Positions 41,221-52,687 are shown, counted from the first letter of the stretch. The stretch is DNA of 64,000 nt from Pieris napi (GCF_905475465.1 NC_062251.1:7185001-7249000); one strand, 5' to 3'. Made by a program: numbers and translations. The notes: a model not told the origin generated them from the sequence alone.

Positions 41221-42330
41221 GCTGTCCCCGCGGAAGCAGGACGGCAAGCCGCAAAACAAACAAGTGCGAATGAGACATATACAAAAATTGCTAGGAATTT
41301 CCAAATCCATTGGATATTCATCAATTCGTATCGGCGACATTGAGCGATATGCACCAACTGATAGTGACCGGTTTATCTTGCAGTATTGTAATCATCTTGT
41401 ACGATTGTAACGATAAATGCCTACTCCACACTGTATTTACGAGTAGTTTTAAAGCAATTGTGTATGTAACGAGAGACAGATCTGGAGGCCTACCATGACC
41501 TGTTGCGAGCTCATTGACAACCTAAATTGAATGGGATTTCTAATTTAAACCAAATGAAATTAACGGTCCAGTTTCGGTTTGTTTCCTCGAAATCATATTA
41601 TGATAAATTGAACCTAAATCGCTTCGCCGGCAAATATAACTTTTTTTATCTAGCCTAACTTAAGACTAACGTGTATGTTTAAATCTTTATAAATCGAATC
41701 GTCTGAAAATATTCATTATTTTTTATATTTAATTAATAAAGGTTTATAATATGGACTATTTGTGTTTTGTGTTAATTTCGAGTTAGTTTTTATTCGTCCC
41801 TGAAGCTGTTTATATAAAAGGTACCTTAATTAATTTTACGTTCTTCAGTCTTCTTTATGGTTTCTGTTTCTGTGTATTGCTTCTTCGTGCCCGGAAGTTC
41901 TGGGCACAAAGTCTATGAGTGAATATTCATTTTTACTCAAAGAGAAATTTTCAGTTCTAGATCTCTCTTAAGACAATACCTTATAAATCGTATCAGACGA
42001 AATATGCCGAGAATGCTATTATGCGCGGTACTATTTGCTTTCACTGCTATCTCGATCGCGACATGCTACAGACGTTTGACGATTGTCATTGTATGTCTAT
42101 AGTCTATGAAAACTAGGAATAGACAAGCGATTCCTTTTACAACAATGTTAAGGATTTATTATTTTGTTTATGGTAAACCAAAATGTATTAAAACAATACT
42201 TAATGAGATATAAAATGTATGCCCCCAGAACAATTATTTCGAGAAGAAATTCGGACCGAAGGACCTGTGTCCGAAATGTGCTTTGACATCTAAGCCATTA
42301 AACATCTCATATAAAAATAGTTTTTATTAT
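41221..42330. other. No recognised feature
   Basis: AT-rich. Short open frames lack domains or splice context. Confidence 0.4.
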
Positions 42331-42455
42331 AGCAAGAGCAGTAGGCTCACTTAAGAGATACCACCCACCATGGAGACTCTCAATGCCAGAGGGCTCGCGA
42401 ATGCGTTGCCGGCCTTTTAAGAATTGGGACGCTCTTTTCTTGTCCCTAAGTCAAA
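42331..42455 (+). mobile_element. Family D repeat fragment
   Basis: AGCAGTAGGCTCACTTAAG, ATGCCAGAGGGCTCGCGAAT and GCGTTGCCGGCCTTTTAAG. Confidence 0.65.
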
Positions 42456-44198
42456 TTGGTTCGGAAGTCAAAAGTCTACGCGCATAATATTATATACCTT
42501 GCATTGCATTCTTCGTATCATTATGCAGTCCTTGACTCTAAGACAAGCGTTGTATCGGTTGAGTCATCATTTGCTATCGGCTCCAATCTTATTGTTCCAG
42601 TCAGCTACCGAATGCGTAATAACGGGCATTAAGTGTTTAAAATTTTGAAAAATTTATGATTATTTATTTATTTTTAGTTAAATAAAAATAAGCCTGTTGA
42701 GACATATTAGAATCACTGAAGTATTTCAGAAACAATTCTACTCAAGGCTCTTCAAGAGATTTTCCATGTATTCATAACTATAGACATAAAATCTAACAAA
42801 AGAAATGAAAGATAATTTAGAAAAATAGTTATCTCCTTGAAATATAATCGCTCCTAATTGAATTACATAAATCGGTTTACGACAAGTGGAAAGTGCGTAT
42901 GCAGGGCATCGTGGCCTCTACATAATTGACTATAATATGTAAAATACTATGTACATATTTGTCATAGCTTTCAGTCCAGAATAATGAGTCGGGGATCGAT
43001 TTGAACTATTTTATTTTTATTTATTATTTTATTAACACGTCTTCGTTGCATTAACGTAATAAGAATTAAACATAATTATATGAAAAGGAGGGCAACTTAT
43101 CGCTTTCGAGCGAACTCTTCCAGGCAACTACTGTGAAAAAAATGTATTAATTTAGATAACGTAATCAAGAAGTGTAAAAATACATAATACATATAGTATT
43201 AAGACTAAATAGGAATAAAAAAAACTAAACTAAAAAAAATAAAAGACTAGTTTATATACTATGCTAAATATTAGGTAAACATAACTAATAAGGAGTATAT
43301 ATCTCATTCCATACCTTTATACAGGACGTCCCAAGACTATTCGACATCAAGATAAAGTACTTTAAAGTTATTCCTTTCTTTCAAAATAGTATCTTGCTTA
43401 AGAACAATTATTATTATAATATGTCGATTGGCATCAAAAATATGGTGTTTTTTTCACATTTGAGTCGGTTCGATTCCCAGACAAGACAAGTAATTTTTAG
43501 AAAATTATTAAATTCAGTATCATAATCATACTTAGGTACTTTTCAAAGTAAAGTAACGTCTTCTTTCAGCAAAATATCCTATTATATATATTTAAGGTAC
43601 CTACTTTATACTTCTGGATATCTATGTATTGTTTTGTCAATAATTTGCGTAACTGTGTATAATTTAAAATTACTGTAGATTATGCGTAAGATCTTGTATA
43701 GGCCAAACAATTGTATTTGCATTATAATTCACGGGTCCCATGTTGGTCAAGACATCAAGTGTTCGTCAATTGTTTTAGTCAATAGTAATGCTTGCATGAT
43801 TATACAATAACCTTATGAAGAAGACATGTAGTACTGAAATTATTAAACTTAGTTATACAGTAAACGATTGCTTAAGTTGGCGATGTAAGAGTGGTGGAGA
43901 GTTTTTGCCAGTTCTTGCCCGATGTACGCTCTTGACTTGCGAACTGGTAGTAAATGTAAATTTAGAATCAATGTAACATCTTTGCTGTTGACGTTAAGAT
44001 AAGAGATTAAGAGCGCATTGTCGCCCAACGTGGGACACGATCCCACGACCCTGATTCTGTTGACGTTAATAAGTGTACTTGTTTACCTAAATGAATAAGT
44101 TATTTTGAGTTTGAAACCCCCTTATATTACAGTACTCTTATAACGCATTTTCATATTACCTTTCCCTCGCAATATATTTATGAAAATATTATGTATGT
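42456..44198. other. Mostly unannotated, with two retroelement 3' relics
   Basis: 43085-43130 (GGCAACTTATCGCTTTCGAG) and 43885-43960 (GTGGAGAGTTTTTGCCAG, CTTGACTTGCGAACTGGTAG) resemble LINE 3' UTR pieces. A tRNA-like GGTTCGATTCCCAGAC near 43468 is a SINE remnant, not a tRNA. Confidence 0.4.
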
Positions 44199-44468
44199 AT
44201 GTACAAAAATAGTGATAAATTTACTAGAATAGAACATACGCACAATGTTAATACTTGGAACAAAAGAAGGCTGCAATTTCCTCGTACTAGACTATCTAAA
44301 GTTAGTAATTCTTTTTTGGGAAAAGAGATACTCTTTAATAAAATCCCAGAGGCTCTTTTATCTCTGCCTTTTAATAAATTTAAGAAATGTATTAAAGAAA
44401 AGCTGTGTAAAAAGGCTTACTATATAGTTAACGATTATCTAGTTGTTGTTAAAAGTATTGCACAATAA
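44199..44468 (+). pseudogene. LINE reverse transcriptase C-terminal fragment
   Basis: HTHNVNTWNKRRLQFPRTRL, SKVSNSFLGKEILFNKIPEA and LPFNKFKKCIKEKLCKKAYY form the typical tail of insect non-LTR RT proteins, ending in a short stop-bounded tail. 5'-truncated. Confidence 0.65.
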
Positions 44469-46244
44469 TACTGAAGATAATTACTGTATGAAACCGTCTC
44501 TCGAGAAATATATCGAAATAAAAAAAATATACCGTCAAAACGGTATATATAAAACCTCAATTTGTATGAAGCATGTTCAGCATTATGTTAGATTACTTTT
44601 AAATCCGCACATATGTACATCCACTTTCGTTTAAGAGCAAATATGACTTCGGTCACGAAAGTGAAAAGTGGTTTTTGGAGTCGTGACGACTTTGATTTAT
44701 GAGCTTTTTAAGTTTAAAATCAATTACGCCTTTCGTTTTTCGTCCACTTTTAGTTTCAATTTTGCCATGTCATTATTTTTCGCTTGTAAGTCCGTCAGAC
44801 TAGATCTGACATGCGTTTAATGATATATACGTACAGCCTTCACAACACTCGTACTTCAGCCGGGTAATTCAGAAATGAAATAATGCACATTAGGGTAGGT
44901 CAATTATGAAAGGAAGTTAATTTTTATCTGTACTAAACAGATACAAACCTATTTCGATAGAAGTATTTCTTTAAGAACAAAATTTACAAGCTCGGTTTCA
45001 ATATTTATGGAAAAGAACGGCTGTCATATTCATATATACGTATAGAAAACCGACTCGTAGTATTTACGATTCGTATGTTATAAAAGAGGTCCGTACCAGG
45101 GTCACATAGAACAAACTACGTAATGCTTCTTTTGCTTTTACCTCTTCGAAATTAAAAATTAAATAATTCTCAGTTATCTGTAAGTTGAATCTTCAACATT
45201 AGTCTCATAGTGCCTGACGTGGCTTTCCAAAGGCTCAACTGTTCTACATACAAGTAAGCCGTCTACGGAACTAACGTTACTTAATAGGAAGCCAGCAAAA
45301 AGTGGTCGTACTTACGCAAAAACCATACTTTTTCATACCAAGGGTCACGGTCTTAAGTCATTACTGTTCGTCTCTTCCTGACAAATTGTTTTTCGCTGTG
45401 ATGAAAAGAGACAGTTTTAGTACAATATTTGTGTTTATACTTATTATGTACTCCTACTTATAATAATTGTTATTTGTTAGCTCTGAAGCTGTAATCATTA
45501 ACTTAATGTAAATTTAAGCAGATTTGTTAATTTGTTAACCCAAAACCTACGTCCAGCAAAAGTAAGCAAAGCTCTCAAAACTAATAGTACATAAACGTAT
45601 TAATATTTGTAGGAATCCTCGTAAATGATGCTTAATCACCAAATAAGAAAATCAAAGGAATCCCCTCCCCCCCTCTCCTCCTATAACTACGTAATACTTG
45701 AAGGGATCCTCAAAGAAAAATCATTGAAAATGTTCTATGCCCTAGAAAATATTAACTACTGTTGGAAATATTTTTCTCAGAAACATAAAAAACAGTTATA
45801 AGTAAGGGTAATGAGGACTAACCGTTGGTTACGGATAGGCTGATGAACGAGGTAGTCGACACGTTAGTTTTTGTTATAACAACTTACAAGTCTAATACTG
45901 TGTTTATGGGAGATGACGCCATTAGAAACCTACACCAATACAATTCAATTAAATCACATTTATGTTTAATCGATCTTAGTAATTTAAAAATGGCGTCAAT
46001 TGAAGAAAGTTTTGGAAGAAGATGTAAAGGGGGTTTTTTATATCAGCGTTTAGTTTTTCTTACATACACATATTGATATCACTGGGGGAAGATTATGAAT
46101 GAAGACATACATAATAATAGATAATTTATTGTGTAAATAAAAGGGTTAACGTGTTATACGACATATTATACCATAGAGAGAGATAATCAGCCTTTTGTGT
46201 CTGACACATGTCTATACAACCGTCAAAAGACTTATTCTCTAAAA
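44469..46244. other. No recognised gene
   Basis: AT-rich with a C-run at about 45664. The frame at 45825-46076 has no recognisable domain. A weak SINE-like scrap is at 46185-46230. Confidence 0.4.
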
Positions 46245-46574
46245 CTTTTTTTTATGTAAAGGATGCAAACAGACAGAAAGCTCACCTGATGTGATGCCGA
46301 TGCCCAAGGCTCGCAAGTGCGTTGCCGGCCTTTCAAGAATTGGTACGTTATTTTCCTGAACCCGTAGACCGTTGGACTCTTAGTCGAATACTTGCTTTAC
46401 GTCGAATGTTTATTGATAGGTATGAGGAAGTGTTTGCTGCTCTGTCTCTCTCAGTTTTAGTTAAAATAAGTTGTAGGGCGTATCAATTCTTACATTCTCA
46501 TTCACTCTGGCATTGAGTGTCCATATCACGTAGCATCATGTGAGCCTCCTGCCCGTTTGCCCCCTGTTCTATAA
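46245..46574. mobile_element. Family D element, fullest copy, with inverted ends
   Basis: Left end has GCTCACCTGATGTGATGCC; right end has CATCATGTGAGCCTCCTGCCC and GTTTGCCCCCTGTTCTATA, which is the inverse of the left end of related copies. The centre includes GTTGCCGGCCTTTCAAGAAT. No gene. Confidence 0.65.
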
Positions 46575-46962
46575 GAAAATATTGTTATATAATATTGTTA
46601 TATAATATTATTATATAAAATGCACTATTTATTTAATATTTTATCTTTAAAAAAAGGGTGCGTGTACTTATGTACGCGCGTAAGAAGTTATACTTCTTTG
46701 GCATTATTAAAAATAGTTTTTGATTGCATGCAAATAATTAATTACAATTAAATAATCAAAGACTGGAAAAGGAGTCATTAAAGTCAATAAAGTTCAGTAT
46801 ACATTTGAAAAATTAATTAAATAAATATTTATTATTATTCTCTTACATTAAACAAATAAAACACTATTTATCTTTAAAACATTTTCATTTCATTATACTA
46901 TTTATTTTTAAGTGACTCTAATGTCTTCATCAGAATTTCGGTTTGTAATTTTAAATTAATCA

Positions 46963-47004
46963 TTACTTGGTTGTGCATCTACGAGGCTTCTCCAAAACTG
47001 CTTT
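46963..47004 (-). CDS. SANT-like gene, last exon
   Basis: Acceptor TTGCAG, then KAVLEKPRRCTTK and TAA. In phase with exon 47211-47285. A poly(A)-signal-like AATAAA follows near 46915 on the minus strand. Confidence 0.5.
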   Translation of the reverse strand, partial: KAVLEKPRRCTTK

Positions 47005-47210
47005 CTGCAACAAATAAGAGAATATTAATTTAAGCTCTGTCCATGCAAAAGTTAAAATTTTGTATAATTCATATTATAAAATTTTTAACACATTTATATT
47101 ATTATAGTTATATAAATGTGTTAATAATATAATTTGTAGCACATGCTACAGACCTGAATAGCAACTTTCTTTTATTCTATTTAGAGATAGAGATAATTTA
47201 AATATAATAC

Positions 47211-47285
47211 CGGTGTCTTCCTAGTAGGTTTCTTTGGAGTTGTTTGGGGATTCTTGTTGTTCAGTTCGACATGATTTTCTTTAAC
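47211..47285 (-). CDS. SANT-like gene, exon
   Basis: VKENHVELNNKNPQTTPKKP TRKTP, with donor CCG|GTATTA. The acceptor (GAAAG|GTTAAAG) is weaker; a stronger TTGTAG 12 bp upstream would introduce a stop. So this exon is less certain than its neighbours. Confidence 0.4.
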
Positions 47286-47395
47286 CTTTCTTTAATCCTA
47301 CAAAATAATGAAATTGTTAAGTTATGTTGTCACTGTTGTGCACACCTTTGTTTGGCTTTTTTAGTATTCAAGTTATGTCAAAACTGATTTATTAC

Positions 47396-47464
47396 CTTGT
47401 CATTGTTGGCTTTATTTGATTTTGGGATATCAATTGTTTCCAAAATGATTTTATTTGTAATATC
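47396..47464 (-). CDS. SANT-like gene, exon
   Basis: Acceptor ATTTCAG, DITNKIILETIDIPKSNKAN and NDK, donor AAG|GTAATA; 69 bp, phase 0 at both sides. Confidence 0.55.
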
Positions 47465-47746
47465 CTGAAATATATAAATAACATCTATTAATTTAAGTAT
47501 CATGGTGAGTGGTTCGCACTCAGGTATTAAGGTGTATTATACCCACTGTCCATTATAAGTGGGAATGGGCTCACTTCTGGCTGGACAGAGTTTCGGTACT
47601 ACAAGTGCAACATGGATGTTTTGAGGTATTACAATATCTCTAACTACCCTGTAGGGGAATAAAGTACTGTTGTGAGCATATACCTATGCTTGAAAGGTTG
47701 AACCTTGAACATCACCATACATCATATTTATAATTAACATTCCTAC

Positions 47747-47975
47747 CTCGACACCATCACAATCAAATTCATTGAAATCTACTTCAAACCGTTGCGGTAT
47801 CATCTCTGCCATATCCATTGTGTCTCGAGAAGGTGATGGTGGCTTTGTTCCACCTCCAGTTTTTGATGCTTCACGGCGATAAGATGACAACTCTTTTTTT
47901 GTATTCAATTTAGTGCACTTCCACTGATTCATCAATTGTTTTTTGTCTCTTGTCCTTATATTTGCTAGATGAAAT
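47747..47975 (-). CDS. SANT-like gene, second half of the DNA-binding domain
   Basis: Acceptor TTTTCAG, donor GAG|GTAGGA. Encodes FHLANIRTRDKKQLMNQWKC, TKLNTKKELSSYRREASKTG and GGTKPPSPSRDTMDMAEM, then an acidic end (VDFNEFDCDGVE). The K..L...W...K......R....KTGGG pattern is that of the insect Myb/SANT-like domain also found in Harbinger accessory proteins and zeste-like regulators. Confidence 0.65.
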
Positions 47976-48046
47976 CTGAAAAATTACATGTTTTGATTAA
48001 ATAATGTGGTCATTTATGAGATGCAGGTACTTATTAAAATGTTTAC

Positions 48047-48156
48047 TTCTCTGTTATATCGCTCCAAGCCTTCATTTTCTCCTTATTAGTATTCGTGCTT
48101 AAATCTTTGTTCTCAATTATTGATATATAGGGTCGTAGAATATTTCTAAAAAGTTG
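48047..48156 (-). CDS. SANT-like gene, first visible exon (DNA-binding domain, first half)
   Basis: Acceptor GTTACAG, donor GAGAA|GTAAAC. Reads QLFRNILRPYISIIENKDLS and KEKMKAWSDITEK. The ..IIENK......K..AW..I pattern is the first half of the Myb/SANT-like domain. With the next exon it makes a complete domain in phase. The five exons give about 174 residues. The start exon was not found; the upstream 350 bp is element end 1. The protein is probably the element's own DNA-binding factor; no nuclease gene is present, so this copy would need help to move. Confidence 0.6.
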
Positions 48157-48737
48157 CTGTAACAAACGCAATAAACAAAAGCAATGAATAATGGTTCATG
48201 TTTCAGTTTTAATCAACAATAATACTCGATAATACATACGGATAGTTAACCTCAATTGTATTGAAGCACTCAGGAAGGTTAGCACAGTTTTTTCACAAAT
48301 ATTTTATATTATTTCACAAATATTTTGTATAATGAAAATAACTAGGTATATAATTATTATTTTTAAACAATAATTAAAACTCCTATATTTGTTTAAAAGG
48401 TAAATGTCATTGTCAGATGTCAATTGTCATGGTCATTCAAAATTCTTGTTAAGCTGCTAAGCTAGAATATGCGTGAAGTTAGCTTCACGCATATTCTATT
48501 TCTTTTTACTTGTAGTTTGTCTTATTCCCATCTCGCTCGCGCACGCTATATCACACTGCCAATTTTGTGTCATAGGTGCGCGCGCAATCGTAAAATTTCA
48601 CTCTCATCAATTTTTCATAACGCGCCTAAAGAAGTACAACTTCAAAAAGTTTCATAATTACTAATTATAATAAAGCGACGTTTTTTTACTAAATTTTCAT
48701 GTAAAACACCGTTTTTAATATAAATCAATTAACTTAC

Positions 48738-49039
48738 ATTTTTCCTTAACTCCATCAGACTCTTTGACAGTCTTCAGAGAGGACAGAGATAATTTGGCTT
48801 CCAACTCTTTAATTTTCTTCTTAAGCTCCTCATTTATCTTGACATATTGTGAGGCGCGTATATCACCATCAACAATATTCTTTTTAATTGATAGTTGGAT
48901 TTTATTTGCTCTTGCAGCGTATTTGAGTGTGTTGTATGTGTCTTCATATGTTATATTTGATGGGGATACATTAGCGATCATAACTGTCTTACAGTTGCCA
49001 CCAAGACTGTCTTTAAGAAGACGAGTCAATTTTGAATCT
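48738..49039 (-). CDS. KIF18A: Kinesin-8 motor, exon 4
   Basis: Acceptor TTTTTAG ends at 49040 and donor AAAT|GTAAGT follows 48738; phase 2 in, phase 1 out. Encodes DSKLTRLLKDSLGGNCKTVM, NVSPSNITYEDTYNTLKYA and the neck (RANKIQLSIKKN), then a coiled-coil start (EELKKKIKELEAKL). The following coiled-coil and tail exons are not seen in this window to the left; a family C element starts 89 bp downstream. Confidence 0.9.
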
Positions 49040-49248
49040 CTAAAAAGTTACACTATTATATGTAAAGATATTTGGACATTCCACCCAACTATTTTCCTTG
49101 AGCAGTCAACATTGCAATAATTACAATTATTGATGACAATCTACTCAATTTGTTCATAGAGAAAATAATTGAAAATTGGATTTAATAAACTCACTAATGA
49201 TAAAAACACCAAGAATATTATATTGTAAAATACTTATATTAAACATAC

Positions 49249-49454
49249 CTGTAAGGAATATAATTGCTTCCGTCAGCCAATTTGTTGATACAATTACCAA
49301 GTGACAAGAGACTTTTATTAATATTAGCACCTTCTTTGAACCGGTCTCCTTTACAACCAGAAGCTGATGCGCGCTCACTACCAGCAAGATCTATCATAGA
49401 TAATTTTACCATACGAAGCTGGCTGCTAATCTTATACCGCATTTTAACATACAC
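49249..49454 (-). CDS. KIF18A: Kinesin-8 motor, exon 3
   Basis: VYVKMRYKISSQLRMVKLSM, IDLAGSERASASGCKGDRF (switch II DLAGSE), EGANINKSLLSLGNCINKL and ADGSNYIPYR. Acceptor TTTAAG, donor ACAG|GTATGT. Loop 11 and helix 4 bind the microtubule. Confidence 0.9.
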
Positions 49455-49591
49455 CTTAAACAATTTTTTTCACATTTACTTACATTTTCGAATAAATCTA
49501 AGGTTAATATAAAAATTACAGTATTTATTTAGTCTTTTTGTTAGACAAATATATTAATAATTTTAAAGTACCAAAACTTGCATAAACAAAC

Positions 49592-49810
49592 CTGAAACAC
49601 AGCATGACTCCTAGAGCTTTCGGCATTAGCATCAGTAGGATGTTGTGTTCTGTTTTTATTTCCATCTTCAAGCACGTTAAGAAGCTCTCTAGCTGTTTTA
49701 ATGGAATGAAGGCTGAGACCAGCTACCATCACGCCATTTTTTGAGTCTTCCCGAAGTTGGAGTGGAGTAGAAGAAGGTTTAAGCAGATCATACACATTTT
49801 CATTATAAAC
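49592..49810 (-). CDS. KIF18A: Kinesin-8 motor, exon 2
   Basis: VYNENVYDLLKPSSTPLQLR, VAGLSLHSIKTARELLNVL and NKNRTQHPTDANAESSRSHA with switch I (NxxSSRSH). Acceptor TTTTTAG, donor CAG|GTTTGT; phase 0 at both sides. Confidence 0.9.
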
Positions 49811-49879
49811 CTAAAAAGGCAAAAAAGGTTGCAATATAAAGTAGTAGCATTGAAAAATAACGCTTACTAGGATACTTAC

Positions 49880-50428
49880 CTCAATATATGACACTCCAAT
49901 ATCAAAATCTCTATCCTTTTTGAATGAATAAATTGTGTAAAACAAGTGCTCCATTGTTAAATAAGTAATACCAGGATTCTCTTGAGTTCCAATCATAGTA
50001 AACGTTTTCCCAGCCCCAGTCGCTCCATATGCAAAGACTGAACAATTATACCCCTCCATTAGAGATGAAATAATCTCCTTTGTTGTGGTTTCAAATACAT
50101 CTTGATTTGAGGCTTCCTGACCACAAACATCATCGAAGACAAACTTTAACTCTTTGTTAGCACGTTTCAGGAAGTTCTTGTTAGGCTGCTGGACCCCCTG
50201 ATAAAAGAGAGGTCTGGTTTCTTCCTTCGGGTCAAACACTAACATTTTGTCATCAACAACGTCTACAACAATACGATTGTACGACTGCATTTCTTTCATA
50301 TTTAAGGGACGAACCCTCACCACTACTTTAATATTAGCAGACATGTTTTGTGTGGACCCGGTTTTCGAGGGAGCAGCTACCGAACCCTTTTTCGCGCCCA
50401 AGCCAGGGCCTTTTTGCAGTCCCACCAT
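49880..50428 (-). CDS. KIF18A: Kinesin-8 motor, exon 1 (N-terminus)
   Basis: ATG at 50428 (MVGLQKGPGLGAKKG). After a 30-residue lead, the motor starts NIKVVVRVRPLNMKEMQSYN. Residue runs RANKELKFVFDDVCGQEAS and SVFAYGATGAGKTFTMIGTQ hold the P-loop (GATGAGKT). FDPKEE and PNKNFLKRANK place it in the kinesin-8 family (KIF18A/Klp67A), a plus-end-directed motor that limits microtubule length and aligns chromosomes in mitosis. Four exons give 425 residues, the whole motor and neck. Introns are short (about 69-210 bp). It is divergent from SWT1, so the regulatory regions lie between 50430 and 52560, which is now mostly mobile-element sequence. Confidence 0.9.
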
Positions 50429-50808
50429 CTTTATATCAATCACAAGTCACACACATTTAAGTTATTAAAAACTTTAGAAACACTTATAATATACTGTTTA
50501 AGTATCTAAATATACTAAAAAGTACGTTAAAATTATCAGAACACTTTCTCACGACATTCATCAATTGGTTGCCGTTCGTTAATCGTTTGATTTGAAAATA
50601 ATCGAAGGCACCAACCGTCAAATTTTAAAACTGATATGACAAGCGATGCTATATACAATATACCAGGCACAGACTACTAAATTAATTAGGCTAGTTGGCT
50701 GCGACATTTATATTTCTATGCATTGATCAAGTACATGTTATATCTGTGGTTACTGGCTACTTAATTTTTTTTACCTTAGGTGTATAGTCCTTTTCATGAA
50801 AGAAGTCC
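50429..50808. promoter_or_regulatory. Upstream region of the kinesin gene
   Basis: 380 bp between the start codon and the transposon at 50809; the kinesin promoter is expected here. I see no clear core motif. Confidence 0.35.
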
Positions 50809-51163
50809 CCCAGACGCAGCGCTGTAATCGCGTGACGTAATGTTCTCAGTTATGGGTAAAAAAAATTACCTATTTTACATTTAGCATATTTTATTTATCA
50901 AATATTACTATTTTCTGCATACTTCGATGAAACAATATTTCTGTTTTGTAAAAAGTATATTTTTTTTACTTATATAAGCGGTGTTCTACCTACTTACAAG
51001 GATAAGATGAGAAAATAGGGTAAAGAAAAGCAATACAATTTTTTATTCAGAGTTTTAATGAATAATTTTAGATCAGCGGCCATAGGAACATCACTGTCTG
51101 AAGAGTGGATGGAAACAGAATCAGATTCTGTTTCAGTATCACTAGCCGTAGATATAATTGTTC

Positions 51164-51683
51164 TTTTTGAAGTTATACTTCTTTAGGCGCGTTATGAAAA
51201 ATTGATGAGAGTCAAATTTTACGATGCGCGCGCACCTGAGACACAAAGTTGTCAGTGTGATTATAGCGTACGCGAGCGAGATGGGAATAACAACAATCTA
51301 CAAGTAAAAAGAAATAGAATATGCGTGAAGTTAGCAGCTATGCCAAGAATTTTGAATGAACATAATGACATTTACCTTTTAAACAAATAAAGGAGTTTTA
51401 ATTATTTTTTCAAAGAAATTTAGAAATGCTTTTTCACAAAGACCTATTGTTACTTAGTTAAAAGGTTATGAAGCATACGTAGTTATTAAATTGAATGAAT
51501 AATATAATAAAAAAATATTAATTATTAATATTAATTAATAATTGAATAATATACTAAATATTAAATATTATTAAATTATTAACGTTAAATATTTGTTATT
51601 AATAATTTCATATTTTAAAAAAATAAAGAAAGCCAAAGAAGTATAACTTCTTACGCGCGTACATAAGTACACGCCCCTTTTTT
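51164..51683 (+). mobile_element. Family C element, copy 3 (short)
   Basis: End 1 at left (TTTTTGAAGTTATACTTCTTT then GGCGCGTTATGAAAAATTGA) and end 2 at right (GAAGTATAACTTCTTACGCG then CGTACATAAGTACACGC and a T-run). 520 bp, AT-rich, no gene; middle part TACCTTTTAAACAAATA also occurs at 48390. Confidence 0.75.
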
Positions 51684-51721
51684 AAATATTGATACTGTAA
51701 GTAGGTAGAACACCGCTTATA

Positions 51722-52330
51722 TCTATACTAATATTATAAAGAGGAAAGGTTTGATTTTTTGTTTGTTTGAAATGAATAGGCTCCGAAACTACTGGACCGA
51801 TTTCAAAAATTATTTCACCGTTGGCAAGCTACACTATTCCCGAGTGACATAGGCTATGTTTCATTTTCAAACAAAATAGGGATGCTTACTAAAACTTGAA
51901 TAATCTAACCCAAGCTGTAAAAAAATATACTTACAAAAAACTTCTTTCAATCGTGTGCGCTGCAAAAACTATTAATGATAGAACAAAATGATGTATTACA
52001 ATTTTTTAGGACACATCACTATCTATGAAAAATTGTCGAGACAGCATGTCTCTATCTTTTATAGTTACGTCACAATTAGCGTCCTTTTATTAATTTTTTT
52101 TTATTAAAATACCACCGCTAGAAAAGGCTCTTTATTCGTACCTAGGTATTGATCCTTATCAAAATAATTACCAACGTTTCACATAAGCTACTAATACTAC
52201 TAAATTGAATGGCATAACCACCAAAAATGCATGGTGGATTGGTGTTCTCCTGCCTTTTCTCTTAAATAGTTTACTACTATGTAATATAACAAAAATCTTA
52301 GCCACAGCAAAGCTTGGCCGAGTCAACTAG
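51722..52330 (+). mobile_element. Non-autonomous Helitron, family H2, copy 2
   Basis: TCTATACTAATATTATAAAG to GCCGAGTCAACTAG. The flanks (CTTATA|TAAGTA) rejoin to match the uninterrupted mirror arm at 50965-50980, confirming insertion between A and T. Confidence 0.9.
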
Positions 52331-52467
52331 TAAGTAAATAAAAATATACTTTTTACATAACAGAAATATTGTTTCATAGAAGTTTGCAGAAAATAGTATT
52401 ATTTGTTTAATTAAATATGCTAAATGTTGGCAACATTACGTCATGCGATTACAGCGCTGCGTCTGGG

Positions 52468-52564
52468 CCACGGATGCCGCCATTATTTTTTTGGATACTG
52501 TAGTATCCACGTACGTGAGAGTGGTTATGAATAGTATGTATTTGTTTCTCTTCCCTTAATACAA
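52468..52564 (+). promoter_or_regulatory. Upstream region of the SWT1-like gene
   Basis: Only 97 bp separate the transposon end from the ATG. It contains GTACGTGAGAG and GATGCCGCCATT; the 5' UTR and core promoter must lie here or inside the transposon. Confidence 0.35.
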
Positions 52565-52687
52565 ATGAATACTGATGCATCCCCAACTTGTGAATGGTTG
52601 GTTTGTCATTCTAAAAGATACTCAGGAAGACCATACTTCTTTAATACGTTGACAGGAGACGCCGTGTGGAATTTGCCTGAACAAAGT
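52565..52687 (+). CDS. SWT1: SWT1-like protein, exon 1 (WW domain)
   Basis: ATG at 52565. MNTDASPTCEWLVCHSKRYS and GRPYFFNTLTGDAVWNLPEQ form a WW domain (first W at 11, YFFN centre, second W then NLP). Ends AGT|GTAAGT, phase 0. The seven exons to 60132 give 415 residues: WW at 10-40, a long Asn/Ser/His-rich linker, and a PIN-like ribonuclease domain at about 240-375. That order fits the transcriptional protein SWT1, an endonuclease linked to nuclear mRNA quality control. The WW would bind Pro-rich partners. The 4.8-kb intron region between exons 2 and 4 contains a piggyBac element. Confidence 0.7.

Larger units (their letters stand above)
46649..48649 (-). mobile_element. Family C element, long copy encoding a spliced Myb/SANT-like protein
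   Basis: End 2 (46649-46700: A-run, GTGTACTTATGTACGCGCG, GAAGTTATACTTCTTTGGC) and end 1 (48535-48649: GGTGCGCGCGCAATCGTAAA to CCTAAAGAAGTACAACTTC) are the same two ends as the short copies at 3021-5484 and 51164-51683. The 46700-46840 stretch also matches copy 1. So the short copies look like internal deletions of this one. It carries one multi-exon gene on the minus strand. Confidence 0.65.
50809..52467. mobile_element. TIR transposon remnant carrying two nested elements
   Basis: Ends CCCAGACGCAGCGCTGTAAT and complement. Left arm 50809-51000 mirrors the right arm 51695-51721 plus 52331-52467. Inside are a family C copy (51164-51683) and a Helitron (51722-52330). A minus-strand Ser/Asp/Glu-rich frame (TASDTETESDSVSIHSSD, about 51150-51065) may be a transposase remnant. 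Family not identified. Confidence 0.75.
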
